64,000 bases of DNA from positions 403,501 to 467,500 of the forward strand of contig WPIO01000035.1 in assembly GCA_009760855.2 (NCBI GenBank). The letters run 5' to 3'. A program made the translations under genes and the position numbers. The stretch's first letter is position 1. Each line of letters opens with the position of its first letter. Below, piece after piece: positions 33,253 through 46,419 of the stretch. Below the pieces are notes generated by a model. That model had not been told where the DNA came from. It saw nothing but the letters and a program-made list of their open reading frames with translations, and did no database searches. The DNA is from Cristatella mucedo. Its lineage: Eukaryota > Bryozoa > Phylactolaemata > Cristatellidae.

Positions 33253-35289
33253 GGGGGGAGCCGTGGTAAGAGAGATGCAGGTGCAAGTAAGCCCTACCCG
33301 GTGAGAAGGGCAGCTGCGTTTTAGTTTCGGCCCAGCACTCATGTATACTGCTGCTTCTGTTGGCTAGTGGCTGGCAGGCGTTCCTGCACAAAGCTCCGTG
33401 CCTTCAGCAAGTGTGCAATGCTGCTCCGTTGGGTGCCTACTACAGCTGCCCCATCGTAGGGGGGGGGTCGAAGAGAAGGGAGGCGTGTTAAACGTGATGC
33501 TTTTGCTGCTCTCTCCCTCGTCGGATTTAGCCTAGCCGGTCGCGCTCTGCCCTCCTCGAGCCTGCAGTCTGCAAAAAGGAGTCTCTCGGGCTGGGCGCTG
33601 GGGTCGCAGTTCAACTTTACTGCTTTTTCTCCTGTTGGTCGGCTTCAGATACTCCCTCCCCCCCCCAGGATATGAATCGACTCAGCGAAGCCGAGGCCGG
33701 AGCCAAGTCGGCGACCGATTGGGACATCGGCTGGCTGGCATCTAGCTGCTGCCAGCTGGACACTTGTCGGCTGCATTTTGCTATAAAGTGCTCGAGCTTT
33801 TTGCAAACCAGCCAGCTGGTTTGGGTCCTGCATCAGGCAATCAAGGAATGCCTGCTGTGAGGGGGGTTGATATCCGAAGATGGCCCTTCTGCCACTGTGC
33901 AAACGAGACTGTTGAATCGGCGATCTTGATAGTTTGTACTTGACTGGCCTGTGCGAATGGAGTGAGATAGCCGAGTGCAGACTGGTGTGGCTGCCGAATG
34001 CAGTGGACTGCTTAATTGTTGACGGATCGTGTGGGCTGCAGGCTGCCTGGGTAGACTTGTGCAGCCTGGGATGAGGGCCGACTTTGGCACTGTCTGGCTG
34101 GTGTGGCAATCAGGTGGTCTGGGCCACTGCCCACGTCGCCTGGCCAGCCATGGGATCCAGTTTGCGCTTTAAGCTGGCTGGAGTTTTGCGTGGCCGAAGC
34201 AGACTCGACATTTCCTGCTGCCAGCGTGCTCGCAGCCTTTTTCCGGAGAATGTGAGCTGTGAAATGGTGCTGTGAGAAAGCTCAGCCCAGCCCTCTTCCT
34301 CCCTCTCCCCCTGGTGATTCTCCTTTTTTCTGCTGCCTGCCGTTTGACTGGCCTACCTGTCAGCTCAGGGCCTGCCGGTCAGGCATTTTTCGTCAGTTTT
34401 TGAGAACTCGTTATGATCTCTGCTGCTGGTGCCTCTCACCGGTCGACACCACCTCATCTCTTCACCACCCCCTCCCCGAATACCGGCAGGCATCTGTCGA
34501 ACTCACGGCTAGGGCGGCCCTTCTGCTGATGCATGTGCTGGTCATCGCCAGGCTGCCTGCTGCTGCTCCTGCCAGACTCAGAAGGCATGCTGCACTCCAG
34601 GCTGCTGTCACTGCACATGTTATGGATGGCAGCTTTGCTTTGGCGCCAGTCCTCGATCTTGGGATTTTGTGAGAACTCCCCCCAAACATGCACTTTCCGC
34701 TAGGTTCCCTCCAGCTCCTTCCTGCCTTACCTTGTTCCAGGCCTGCTTGCGAGCACCTTCCCCCTCCCAGTAGCATCTAGTTGGTGTAGGTCGTGTCTCC
34801 AGCATTAGGGAAGTTTCGGTGCTGAAGAAGCCAGCCGTGGCTAACAGCTGCTGTCTAACGTCTTGTTGCCGGGGTTGCAGCTGGCTGTCCTGTCGTGTGA
34901 TACCACTTGGCCATGATGGCCACTAAGCATGGCCTGGGGTCCTTTCAGATTGGCCTGCTCACTGTGTGGAAACCATCGTCGAGCAAATATGCAGGGAACT
35001 GTTGGTCCATTGTCATTGTAAGAGGCATTGGTGCAGCAGTTGCCTTCAGTCGGCTATGGAGTGAGTGCTAACTAACCACAGCAGCCTGCCCATATGCTTG
35101 GATCTAGAGCTAGGGAGTGGTCACTGTTTGACGTTTGACCCTGTAATTCCAGCTCCCAAGTTCATCTTATAAAAAAAAAGTCTGTAGCCAGGCTTTCATC
35201 GCTGGAAGGCAAGCCAGGCAATCAGACGGCCTGACCAACTAGCCTTTTGCACTCTCCATGGCCCAAATTAATGATTGCTTTTTCGGTTA

Positions 35290-35290
<1 letters not shown>
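33253..35290. other. Unassigned sequence
   Basis: No gene supported. Frames of up to 154 codons overlap on both strands without recognisable domains. Confidence 0.4.

Positions 35291-35376
<86 letters not shown>
35291..35376. repeat. (CA)n microsatellite
   Basis: Perfect CA array of about 85 bp followed by an AT-rich stretch. Confidence 0.98.
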
Positions 35377-36766
<1,390 letters not shown>

Positions 36767-36994
36767 CTGTGCATGTGTACGTGCGTTTGTGTCACTGGAA
36801 TTATATCGGTTTGGTTCTTAACTTTTTGCCTTTGCTCAAATGTTGCTGTAAGACTTGCTATCCTTAGTCGTGTCTCTGGTCTGTGCCCAGCAGGCCTGGC
36901 TGGCTAAGGCATCTATGTTCAAGAATTCTCTACCTTCGGGCAATAGTTGGCGTTCGGACCTGCAGTCAGGGCCATAAGTACTTATGAACTGAAC

Positions 36995-38320
36995 TACGAC
37001 TCACAGGGCACCCCAGGCCTATTGCTGGACTAGATGTCTTAGTCTTTTAATACGTGGTGCTGTTGTGCTTCTACCCCCCCCCCCCGTGTGCTCGGAAATT
37101 TAGGAGTCGTCTTTGACAGCTGCCTAAATTTTGAAAGCTTCATTAAGAAGTCTGCATCCATACCTAGTCATCGCATCCGATCCCTAACTAAAATTATGAA
37201 CTGTCTTCCACGGTGGCTTGCAAACAATTTAACTAGCTCCCTCCTCAGTTCTGCGATTGCAATTCCATTTTGGCCAGGCTACCGAAAAAGCCTTTTAGGC
37301 CACTGCAGCTAGTGATTAATATGGCTGCAAGGCTAGTTTATAAATCGCAGAGGTTTGACTGTCTTCTTTGCTTAAAGAAATTGGATGGCTGACGGTAGAC
37401 CAACAGGTACAGAGCAAAGTTCTTGCGCATCGTACCACCTGCTTTTCGGAATCCAGCAGTCTACAAATACTCCATACAAACCTTAAATCCTTTGGAGACC
37501 GTGCATTTAGTTCGAATGCTCCCAAAGCCTGGAACTCCCTCCCGACCTGCGTCAGAACATCCCCTGACCTGACCACATTTAAAGGGAACTTAAAAACACA
37601 CCTATTTAGGACAGCATTTAGTGGGTCCCTGTGATTCGTCCTTCACGTGCTTATGTGTGCTGACACTGTGCATGCTGCCACTAACGACATTTGCATGCTG
37701 ACCCTGTGCATGTCACCCCTAACCATGTTATTCATTTTGTTTGTTTTTCAAGCATGATTTTACTTACCATTCAATTGCATTTCCCTTTGCAGCAAATGTA
37801 AAGCACCTAGAAAGAGAGTGAGTTCACTGAAGGCGCTTTATCAAGTGCATTATTATTATTAGTAGTAGTAGTAGTAGTAGTAGTAGTACATGGCCCACTT
37901 GGCTCCTTCATACCTAGCTGAACTGTTGCACCAGTTTCAGCCTCCTCGTGCCCTCAGGTCTTGTTTGGAGAATCAATTAATTCCATCCCTCTGCTTAAAG
38001 ACCGTTGGCGACAGCTTGTGCTGTTCAGATCTTGGACTGTAGAATTCACTTCTGCGAGTCTTACGAAACGACATCTACTCTCCTGCTGCCGACTAAAGCA
38101 CATCCTTTCCAGCCGTCCGGAGCTGCTACTTCCATTCTACTCACTATCTCAACTGCCCTCCTGACTCAGCTACGCTTCCCGCTTTCTCTTTATTGAGTGA
38201 AATGAAGTCTGTTGGCTAGCGAATGCTTACCGAAAACCGCTCAGGCTTAGAGTTCGCTATGTGCAACTTTCCTGCTTAACAGCAACATTGTCTTCTTGGC
38301 TTTGTGGAGTTATGTCATCC
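36995..38320 (+). mobile_element. L2-B LINE 3' copy interrupted by L2-A
   Basis: The left part encodes GNLGVVFDSCLNFESF and NMAARLVYKSQRFD (parallel to 19400-19720). It stops at about 37425 and resumes at about 37890 with the LAPSYLAELLHQFQPP region, then continues to the L2-B 3' end near 38310. Both flanks are L2-B and the middle is L2-A. Stops and frameshifts are present. Confidence 0.85.
37426..37889 (+). mobile_element. Young L2-A 3' fragment nested in L2-B
   Basis: Starts at GCATCGTACCACCTGCTTTT and is nearly identical to 11190-11630, keeping APKAWNSLPTCVRTSPDL and LKTHLFRTAFSGSL before a stop. The 3' end AGCACCTAGAAAGAGAGTGA is followed by (ATT)n and an (AGT)n expansion. It is 5'-truncated, as usual for target-primed reverse transcription. 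Confidence 0.85.
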
Positions 38321-38694
38321 GAATGTTGTCCGAAATGTTATCTCACACTTTCTTGCACTGAAAGAACTCACCTTGTGATCCTCTTCAAGGCTTCAGTCTG
38401 AAAAAGCAGATAAGAAAATATGTGGAATATATGCCCTGAAATGGGTCGATTTGGACCAACTCTGTTTGGCATGCGTCATGGTAGCCATAATTCATTCCTG
38501 TGTGTCTCCACTACGTGCCATCTTTTATTTGTGCCCCTAGGGATGTCAACCCGTAGCACTTGGATTTCTTGTGGCCCTAACAGCTTCGGAATATGGGCCT
38601 CCGGAAGTATAAACTTAGAGCCGTGAGTGTATGTACGTACATTATCTGTGGGGCAGGAAGTTGGTGAGGTTATTGCCCTGAATGAATGTACATC
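38321..38694. other. Unassigned sequence
   Basis: No supported gene or recognised repeat. Confidence 0.4.
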
Positions 38695-38850
38695 CGTAGG
38701 TTTTTGCCCATCGGTAAGGTGCTCGCTCACTCTTCCCAAACGAGCTCGAGGGTTCGAGTCATGCAATCCTTTATTGCCCACTGCAAGTGGCTGTGATAAC
38801 CGTAAAAGCTCTTTTGATGCTATATAAATGAGGCTGTTAAATCAGCTACC
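38695..38850 (+). mobile_element. SINE-2 copy, plus strand
   Basis: The head has CATCGGTAAGGTGCTCGC (A-box-like) and GAGGGTTCGAGTCATGC (B-box-like). The body has CACTGCAAGTGGCTGTGATA and GTAAAAGCTCTTTTGATGCT, and the end is ATATAAATGAGGCTG then TTAAATCAGCT. It matches the minus-strand copies at 8.5 and 53.8 kb. Confidence 0.75.
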
Positions 38851-38907
38851 CTAGATATATCGTCTATTGGGCAGGCAATTGATGAGGTCATGGCTCCGAG
38901 TCTGTAA

Positions 38908-39078
38908 AAAAATATGGGATGCATTTGTATAGCATCCTGAGAGAACTTATAATCTCGATTTAGGTGCTTCGCATATGCCACAGGTCTCCTGTCCACGACC
39001 CTCGGTCATTTGCATTCACCTTGACCTCCCTCGGTCGTTAAAGGCAGTGCTTTAATCCTCTAGGCCAGCCAGGTCGGC
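38908..39078 (-). mobile_element. SINE-1 copy, antisense, diverged
   Basis: ATGCATTTGTATAGCATCCT then AGAGAACTTATAATCTCGAT and TTAGGTGCTTCGCATATGCC is the SINE-1 tail in reverse. The head follows as CACGACCCTCGGTCATTTGC and ends near TAGGCCAGCCAGG. Confidence 0.7.
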
Positions 39079-42000
39079 ATTCAATGGGACAGGAAATGGA
39101 TGAGGGGGAAAAGGAGACGACGATGGCCCTGTCCTGCTTGTGAGTTAAAGCTGATTGCTTCCTTATTTTTGTGCTGCGAAAAATTCGTGCAGAGAAAATC
39201 CTGATAGCCGGCTTTGGCATTGCCAGCTCCCCCTCCTGTTCACAGTGAGTGTTTAAACAGAGAATTTATGTTAATTGACCTAATGTTAGTGTTTGGGTCG
39301 AGGTCGGCCCGTCGTGGGGCCACCTGGCGTGCCATGTCTGCTTGAAGAGGGGTGCCTGTAGATGCAGAATGAGCAGGCAGCTCGAGTCTCTTTGACTCTT
39401 TGCTTTTAGTATTGGTAGGTTGATTTAAACGGCAGCGACTTTTTGTCGGCAGCTTTTAAGCCGAGGCGCCGTTCGTTTCTTTTTGCTATTTTCTTGCGTC
39501 GCTGTTGGTCAGCGCTCAGCTCAGGCTGCTGCTGCCAGACGAAGCTCACTCACTCACTCGTAGTTGCATTGCAGCAGCAGCAGCAGTGGGGGGGGGAGCC
39601 GGGTTGGCGCTGACGATTGGGTGCTTTGTCCCAAGTCTGGCCAGCCACCCTTTAAAGGGGTGGGTGGCCCTGCTCTGCTCCTCATGCAAGGAGCGGTGCT
39701 TCCCTCGAGTCATACAATTCCTGCTGCTGGCGGTTACTAGCTGGCCCGTGCGGCTTGCTACTGGCTGCCGTGCGTGCACTGGCACATGGCCATACAGTTT
39801 CTGCAGCGGTTGTTGATTTAAGGAGAGCCACAATAATGTGCACTTGTCTGCCGTTTGCCTGTTGCTGTCTGGCCGGCCGGCTGGCCCACAGACGGCTGCC
39901 CACCTCTTGGAGAGAGGTCCCACCGATTCTAGCTGTACTGAGGGAATGGGGAGGGGGGGTACGAATCCAGTGTTATAGTCCCTCTGCGTTGCAAGCACCA
40001 CATTGTCTGTCCGTCTCTCTGTCTCTCTCTCTCCTTCTCTCTCTCTTTCTCTCTCACACACACACACTCACACAAATGCAAGCACCCGTTGGGTTGTTCA
40101 CCAGGCTCCAGCTGCTGCCTCGTTCCACTGCACTGCCTATCAACAATGGGTCATAGCCAAGCTGCCGACGGCCGGATCTGTGGGGATGTGATTCAGCCTG
40201 AGCACCAGTGTTCCCCTCCCCCTTATCGTACAAAGGCCCAGCAGTTGCCGATGCAGCAGTGCTTGCCATTTCGGCTCGGCTGAAACACGGCAGCACAGAG
40301 CAGGTGGCACACAGAGCAGGGCCAGCTGCAGCCGGCAGTTTGTCGGGCACGCGGTTTATTTTTAGCGCCGACAGCCCGAGCCTTGTGTTCGCTTGGTGTG
40401 CTTGCCTTGAAGTGGAAACCTGCTAGCTCTTTTGTGACTCTTTTGTGGGTGCTGCACCGACGGTGCTGTGAGTCTACCACCAGCTAGCCCGTGCTGGATT
40501 AGGCTGGCTTGCTTGCGGTGACCTTGTACGTGCAACCAGCCCCTGCAGCCGCACGGGCAAAAGGCCGCACAAACCGGTGTTGCTTTCTCTTTTCTCTCCC
40601 CCTTTCTGTCATCATGAGAAGACCAAAGATCAGTGGGTGTGATCCTGACCTGCCCTTCGAGCCAGCTGGCTTGTTGAGCTGTGACCAGACTGTGTACAGA
40701 CTTTACTGCCCCGACCTCGGTGTGTCATTGCCAGCCCAGCTGGAGGGTAGCCGGACCGAGTGCTCCATGGCTAACGTGGCAAAGGTTCGTGGCTAGTACC
40801 TCTCTGGCCAACGACGGAAGTCTAGACTGAGGAGTGTTTGCTGCCCAAGGTCCAGGCACACTGCAAGTGGTGCTTATGAGCTCAACAGTTGCAAGAGAGC
40901 ACCGGCACATTATATGCCTGCCCTGCCCACTGTTGTGGCAGGCCACACCATTCCCATACTCTTTTATGTTCTTCTGTCAGGCACTGACAGCTTCGCATAT
41001 CGTGCGATGTCGATTCATGAAAATTGTTATAACAATTGGTTTTAATTCGCCAGCCACGATGCTTTATCACGCTTCTCTATCGGCGTGGGATGCTATACGA
41101 TCATTGCAGAGCTCGAATTTTAAGCGAATAAATGATTGAGGCCAAGAATCGTGCCTTAGCAAAGCAGACTGTCCATATCTTACCGAAAATATTCCCCTGT
41201 GTTCACGTCCGACGGCTGGCTGGGCCAAGATCAGTGTAACAACAGAGTCTGGAATAAGAGATGCATATTACTGTAACTCGGCAGTTTGCAACTGGTTGCT
41301 GTTGTTGCATTGCTTGTTCTCGCCTCAAGCAGTGTGGTTGCACAGCACGATCCAACCTGATGGACCATCCGGGTGTAGATGCAAACGCTGACTGACCCTG
41401 GTCGTGTCGAAATGATGCAGCATTCCAGCATATTTGCCGGCTGCTGTTTATGCTGCTGCTAATGCAAGACAGACCTGTGTTTTGCAACTTCCCTACGATG
41501 TTACTGATAACTAGCCTTCGATTTGTCATACCTTTCTTTAAATGTCAGTGCCCCTCGTGGACACTAGAGAACCGGGGTTGTCGCCCAACGGGCCCTGGCT
41601 CCTCTGGGCTGACCTGAAGGTGGATCGGATGGCCAGGCCTTGACACGCCCATTCAGCCTTCACACAACTGGTTGCCTCGGGGAAGGTCAAGGTCTGGCTC
41701 TATGGTTTAATCCCGGTTGCAGTTAAATGGTGCCCAGCCGTGGTGCAATAAAATGGCAGTACAAGGTCTCCATGCATGGCAGTCGTCGTTTGAAGTGTTA
41801 CTATCCTAATCAGCCGGGTCTCACCCGGCGACTATCTTGCATAGCTAAGTAGATCCAAGCCTCTGGCCCCGGCTAATCGATCCTACTCCCCACTCCATGC
41901 CATACTGCCATACTCAGGTCCGACCCGATCAAGGATCACTCGGGTCAATCACCTACTAGTCTCATAATGCTTCTCGAAGTTATAGCTCAGCAGTTGAGTT

Positions 42001-43595
42001 TTTCCATTGAGGGGTCGGCTAAAACTTACTTAGGGGTGAGCATGACAGGCAGTCACTGCATGTATGCAAGCACAGCCGTCTTTCCTATCCTCAGTTGAGC
42101 GACAGCTTGCTGCCCAACGTGCCATTTAGGCCTGTCGAACGTAATGACCTCTTTAGCACCTCTAAAAGAGCGATCGGGTTTTTTTTTAAAATAAAAAAGC
42201 AAACAAGGGAGTGAAGGCCCTTATCAGACCGACCCTGACCTTGCACTCCTGCAGCCTTTTTAGCCACATCTAATAATGGGGAGGGGGGTTTGCATTCCCC
42301 ATGGAGGAACGCTTTGAAGCCGAGGCTGCTGCCAGCTGCAGCTCACCTTTTCTTGGTGGCCTTGTCCTTCGAAGCCTGATAACCACCCTGCAGCCCCGGC
42401 CAGGCTCGAGGGGGTGTGTAACAGAGGGCGTTCTCGGCAGCGCGTCTGTGGCTTGTGGCAGGCTGCTTCCGGGGCTGTTCGGGAAGGGGGAATCTAAAGC
42501 CCCTTTCCCTAAGGGTTTGAGCGAAGGGTAAAGTTGCAAATCCGAATCTACCAAATACTTGATTCTCTCTCTCTCTCTCTTTCTCTCAGTCGCAACAGCC
42601 TCACCATTGCAGCTTCGTAGACATCCCCTTAAGTCATCGTCAATGCTCACAGTCTTGAATCTGTCGTTTCTCTTTTCCACCTTGCCAATCCAGGCCTATA
42701 TGTGCATGCTGGCATAAAAATCTTTACCTGCGCCCGATACGGCTGCACTGTACTGAAATGCAACTCGAGGTTGAAGCTCTGATTTTTTTTTTGGTAATGC
42801 GATACGTCGTACTTTGTATAAACGGTAGATCTTCCAGCTGAGGAGACTGGTTTTCAAGGTTTTATAAACTCGCACCTAGTAGGATCAGTGTTACCACCAA
42901 AAGGTAGGAGTTGGATGTGGGGATTATTTGTGCTTTATAAAAGCTGACAAATTTAGAGATTCTTAGCATGCAAAAATGTTTATGCAGCTGGATGTAAATA
43001 AGTGTGGTTGCTGAAACCAGATTTGGCTGATGTACTTGCAAGCTGAATTGTGAGCCCGACCGAATCTTTGTTTGTCCCCTAGTCGTTGTGCGGCCACGTC
43101 ACGGCCGCGTCTGGCAGGGAAATGGTGGTAGCTTGTGAGAGCAGTTGCAGGTTGGCAGCATGGCTCGAAGGATTGGCATGCCATTGATGCTTGCTACAGC
43201 TCACTGTCTTTCACTTCCGCAGATGCAACCCCTTCCATGCGACTGCATTCGCAGCATAGCTGGCCGCTGCCTTGTATGTGCTGGCTTCATTGCACCAGAG
43301 CCAGGTTCTGGTGCAACGATCAGCTGCTTATGTGACCATGCTCATTAGCTGGCAGTAGATGGACTGCCGAAAAGCAGACATGGGAAGTGACCCACCTGTT
43401 AAGGTCCTGTGTCCTCTCGCTGAATAAACAAGACTTCGTGTTTGCACTGTGCAGGAGCAGCCAGGAAACCTATGCAGCACCTAACTTATGCAGATAATGT
43501 CCAGGCTTGCCGAGCACTCATGCAATGTGCAGCTGTGAGCTAGGCCCCCAGCTTATGCTCTATGTGCAAGTTAGTGGCAAACACGGGTTTGTATA
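39079..43595. other. Unassigned region with simple repeats
   Basis: No gene is supported. Overlapping frames of 100-173 codons at 39505-40480 lie on both strands and include a (CT)n/(CA)n tract at 40008-40075. 41560-42250 shows no recognised element. A 95-codon plus frame at 40509-40796 starts with proline/alanine-rich sequence and has no recognised domain. Confidence 0.4.
40008..40075. repeat. (CT)n then (CA)n tract
   Basis: Imperfect CT-rich run followed by a short CA run. Confidence 0.9.
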
Positions 43596-43667
43596 TATGT
43601 GTGTGTGCACGCGCGCAAGCAGGTGGGTGAGTGGGTGCATGTGCATGCGCGTGTGTGTGTGTGTGCA

Positions 43668-43713
<46 letters not shown>

Positions 43714-43735
43714 TGTGTGCGCGTGCGCATGGTTG
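43596..43735. repeat. (TG)n/(GC)-interrupted microsatellite
   Basis: TG-rich array with CGCG and GCAT interruptions and a perfect (TG)n run near 43675-43711. Confidence 0.95.
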
Positions 43736-43944
43736 CACATGAATCCATGTTTATCAGGCCTCATCCACTTCGGTTGCTTCTTCTGACTGAGGTATTGAAA
43801 AAAAATTAAAAATTAATGCTGCCGGTCTTAATATTACAATCGGTCACTTCACATCGCCAGCTTGCCTATGCATGCCAGCGGGCAGCTCTCAGATGCAGAC
43901 AAATTCTCTGGAAACTGCTCGGTGCGTGTTTAGGCAATGAAAAA

Positions 43945-43996
43945 ATAAATGTTAGCTGATTTAAAAGCCTCATTTTGTATAGAGGCAGAAGGCCTC
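43945..43996 (-). mobile_element. SINE-2 tail fragment
   Basis: AGCTGATTTAAAAGCCTCAT then TTGTATAGAGGCAGAAGG is the reverse complement of the SINE-2 3' end. No head is visible. It abuts an L2-A 3' end. Confidence 0.55.
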
Positions 43997-44135
43997 TAAC
44001 CATGTTATGCTCGTTTTCATTGAGCATGCATCTACTAATCATTCGACCGTGATTCCTTTGCAGCATATGTATAGTACCCAGAAAGAATCAAGTCCTCTGA
44101 GGGTGCTATACAGATGTACTATCATCATTTGGATA
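43997..44135 (+). mobile_element. L2-A 3' end fragment
   Basis: AACCATGTTATGCTCGTTTT through CATATGTATAGTACCCAGAA and CCTCTGAGGGTGCTATACAG is the L2-A 3' untranslated part, diverged. Confidence 0.7.
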
Positions 44136-46419
44136 CTCCATATTTGTACCATATGCTGCTGATGTGTCGTTTAGATGTGGGTCACAGGGGTTGGCAGTGC
44201 CTCTCATAGTATAACCCTGTTAATTGGTTTGTCTGGCTCTGAATACGGTTATGGTGTAGATACACGACCGTGATAACAAGAGGGTATGCCGATGAAATGG
44301 TGGCAAGCCTACGACTGTATATGTGGGAGGGGGTTAGTAAACCTGAGACAATGCCCGGTCAACTAGGTCACAAAAAATGGCTAGTAAATGACTGCAGCTG
44401 CCCATAATGTACGAGCTGCCCACTTGCAAAAGTGTATCCTGCAACATCTAGTTTTTGTTTTAATTTTCCCCATATCTGCACTGCCGATGTGAAGGAAAGA
44501 GTGGGCGGCCAATAAAATGATCGCAGGAACCACCATGGTAGTGCTGAGGCACTCGGTGACCCCTTTTTCATTTGCATGGAGCTCGTATCCTCTTGACAAT
44601 GCTCATGCATTGGTTCAGAGCTGTTGGCTAGCAGGTTAGAGCTGCAATGGCAGGAGTGGCCCACTAATGATTGCACAATCAACCGCCAGCCAAGAAAGTA
44701 TTGATGGCAGCAGCAGCTGCACCAGTATTACTCCGAATGCCTGGTGCTGCTGCTGCCTGCATTTCAAAGTGGCTGCTGCTACCAGGCAGCTCGTCGTGTA
44801 TGCCATGTAGTTGTATATGCATGTTAAGTCACATGAACAAGAATGGAATCACCTGAATGCCGGTCTGCCATATCGGTCAAGCACTCAGCAGACCTGTAAG
44901 GCATCTTATCTCTGTATTGATCCATTGCTTGTGCAGTGCACTGAAAAGCACGCGCCCCCCCCCCCGTCGAGTTATGTTGTTATGTTCGGTTCTGCCGACA
45001 TTGTGATACATTCCACTTGCCCTGGTCAGCCAACACAATTGACTCTGTGGAATTCTAAAGCCACCAAGTCTTTGCATTAGGCTAAATATTCGTTTAAAAG
45101 CAAAACGGGTTGGCCCAGCGGCTTTGACTCACCTCACAGCGATTCGATTACTTATGTTCAACTAGTGTAAGCCTGGCAAGAGCAGCTACTAGTGTACATG
45201 TAGGAAACGATCAGTGAACAAAAGTAGACATTTTTCATGGTAGAGAATCCGTGGATCAAGCAGGCTAAGCTGTGTTCCAGCGTACGACTGCCATCATTTT
45301 TCTATCATCTCGTCATTTTTCACTTGACGATTAACAGGTTTTCCTCTTCGTGGGAACGAAGGCCCGAACAGAAGGGTGAGGCCGGGGTGAAGGGTGGCTG
45401 TCGGTCACTACTCTATTTGATATTTGCTGAAGCAGAAACAAACACCAGCGGCAATCTTTGCCAGACATTGCCAGGTGTATCGCTATTTACGAAAATACTG
45501 ACTAGGCTACTTTCCAGTTGAACTTGGTGATCCCCCATTATTCGAAAACAAAACCGACGACTGTCTGCCACGGTACTGAGTGAAGAACATTTCGAGCCGA
45601 CGGGGGAAGGGCAAGAGCAATAGGGTTGCAACCGTTGGCCATCGGGTGGCCAATGCTCCACCGATTGTCCAATGATCCACCGATTCCAACATCGGGCTCC
45701 ACCATCGGGCCAGTGCTCCACCGATTAAGCCGTCGGGATCACTGCATACAACTTTGCTCTGCATATTAGTGCGCTCTCAGCCTAAAGCCGTAGCTTTGAA
45801 TTTCCAATCGATATGTTCCAACCGAACCCCACTATACTTATGTGTAAATGCATGCTCCGTTATTTCCCTAGCTGCAACCAGTGCATCAGCTGTCGTTGGC
45901 GACCAGAGCCACTAAATTTCGGCTTTAGGCTTGTTTCAAGCAGCCTTGGACTCGGCATTTGTGCTTAGCCCTCATTGAAGCTTAGAACGCCTTCATTTGA
46001 TGTAAAGAAGACGAACGTTGACTGCCAAGGATCTGCTAGCTTCTTCACTCTATTCATCGTCAGCATTGGAAAAAAGCCGAGTTATTGAGATGTGCGCATA
46101 ATATGTCTCCAGCGAATGGGTTATGCGTCACGTGTGTCTGCTGAGATGCTTAGTAGTGGCAGCCATTGCATAATTTTAGTTCTATAAAAATTTAGTCAGA
46201 ATATAGTATTGTTTTGCTAGCTTACAATAAAATAAGAGAAATACAGACTCTTATTCACTAAGCATAGTGTTGCAAATGTCTTCTGTTTATATTAAACAGT
46301 TTAGGAGTTTTTGAAATGGAGAATGGATGCTAAACGAAAGACCTGCTTTTTTCAGATTTCCTTGTTCCATAATTCATCGCATTCTCATGCGTGAGGTGAT
46401 TTGTGCATTCATTTCGATA
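44136..46419. other. Mostly unassigned; short tandem region at 45.63-45.73 kb
   Basis: No gene supported. On the minus strand near 44440 a VAGYTFASGQLV peptide resembles that at 16.64 kb. 45640-45730 is a degenerate array built on CCAATGCTCCACCGATT. Confidence 0.4.
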
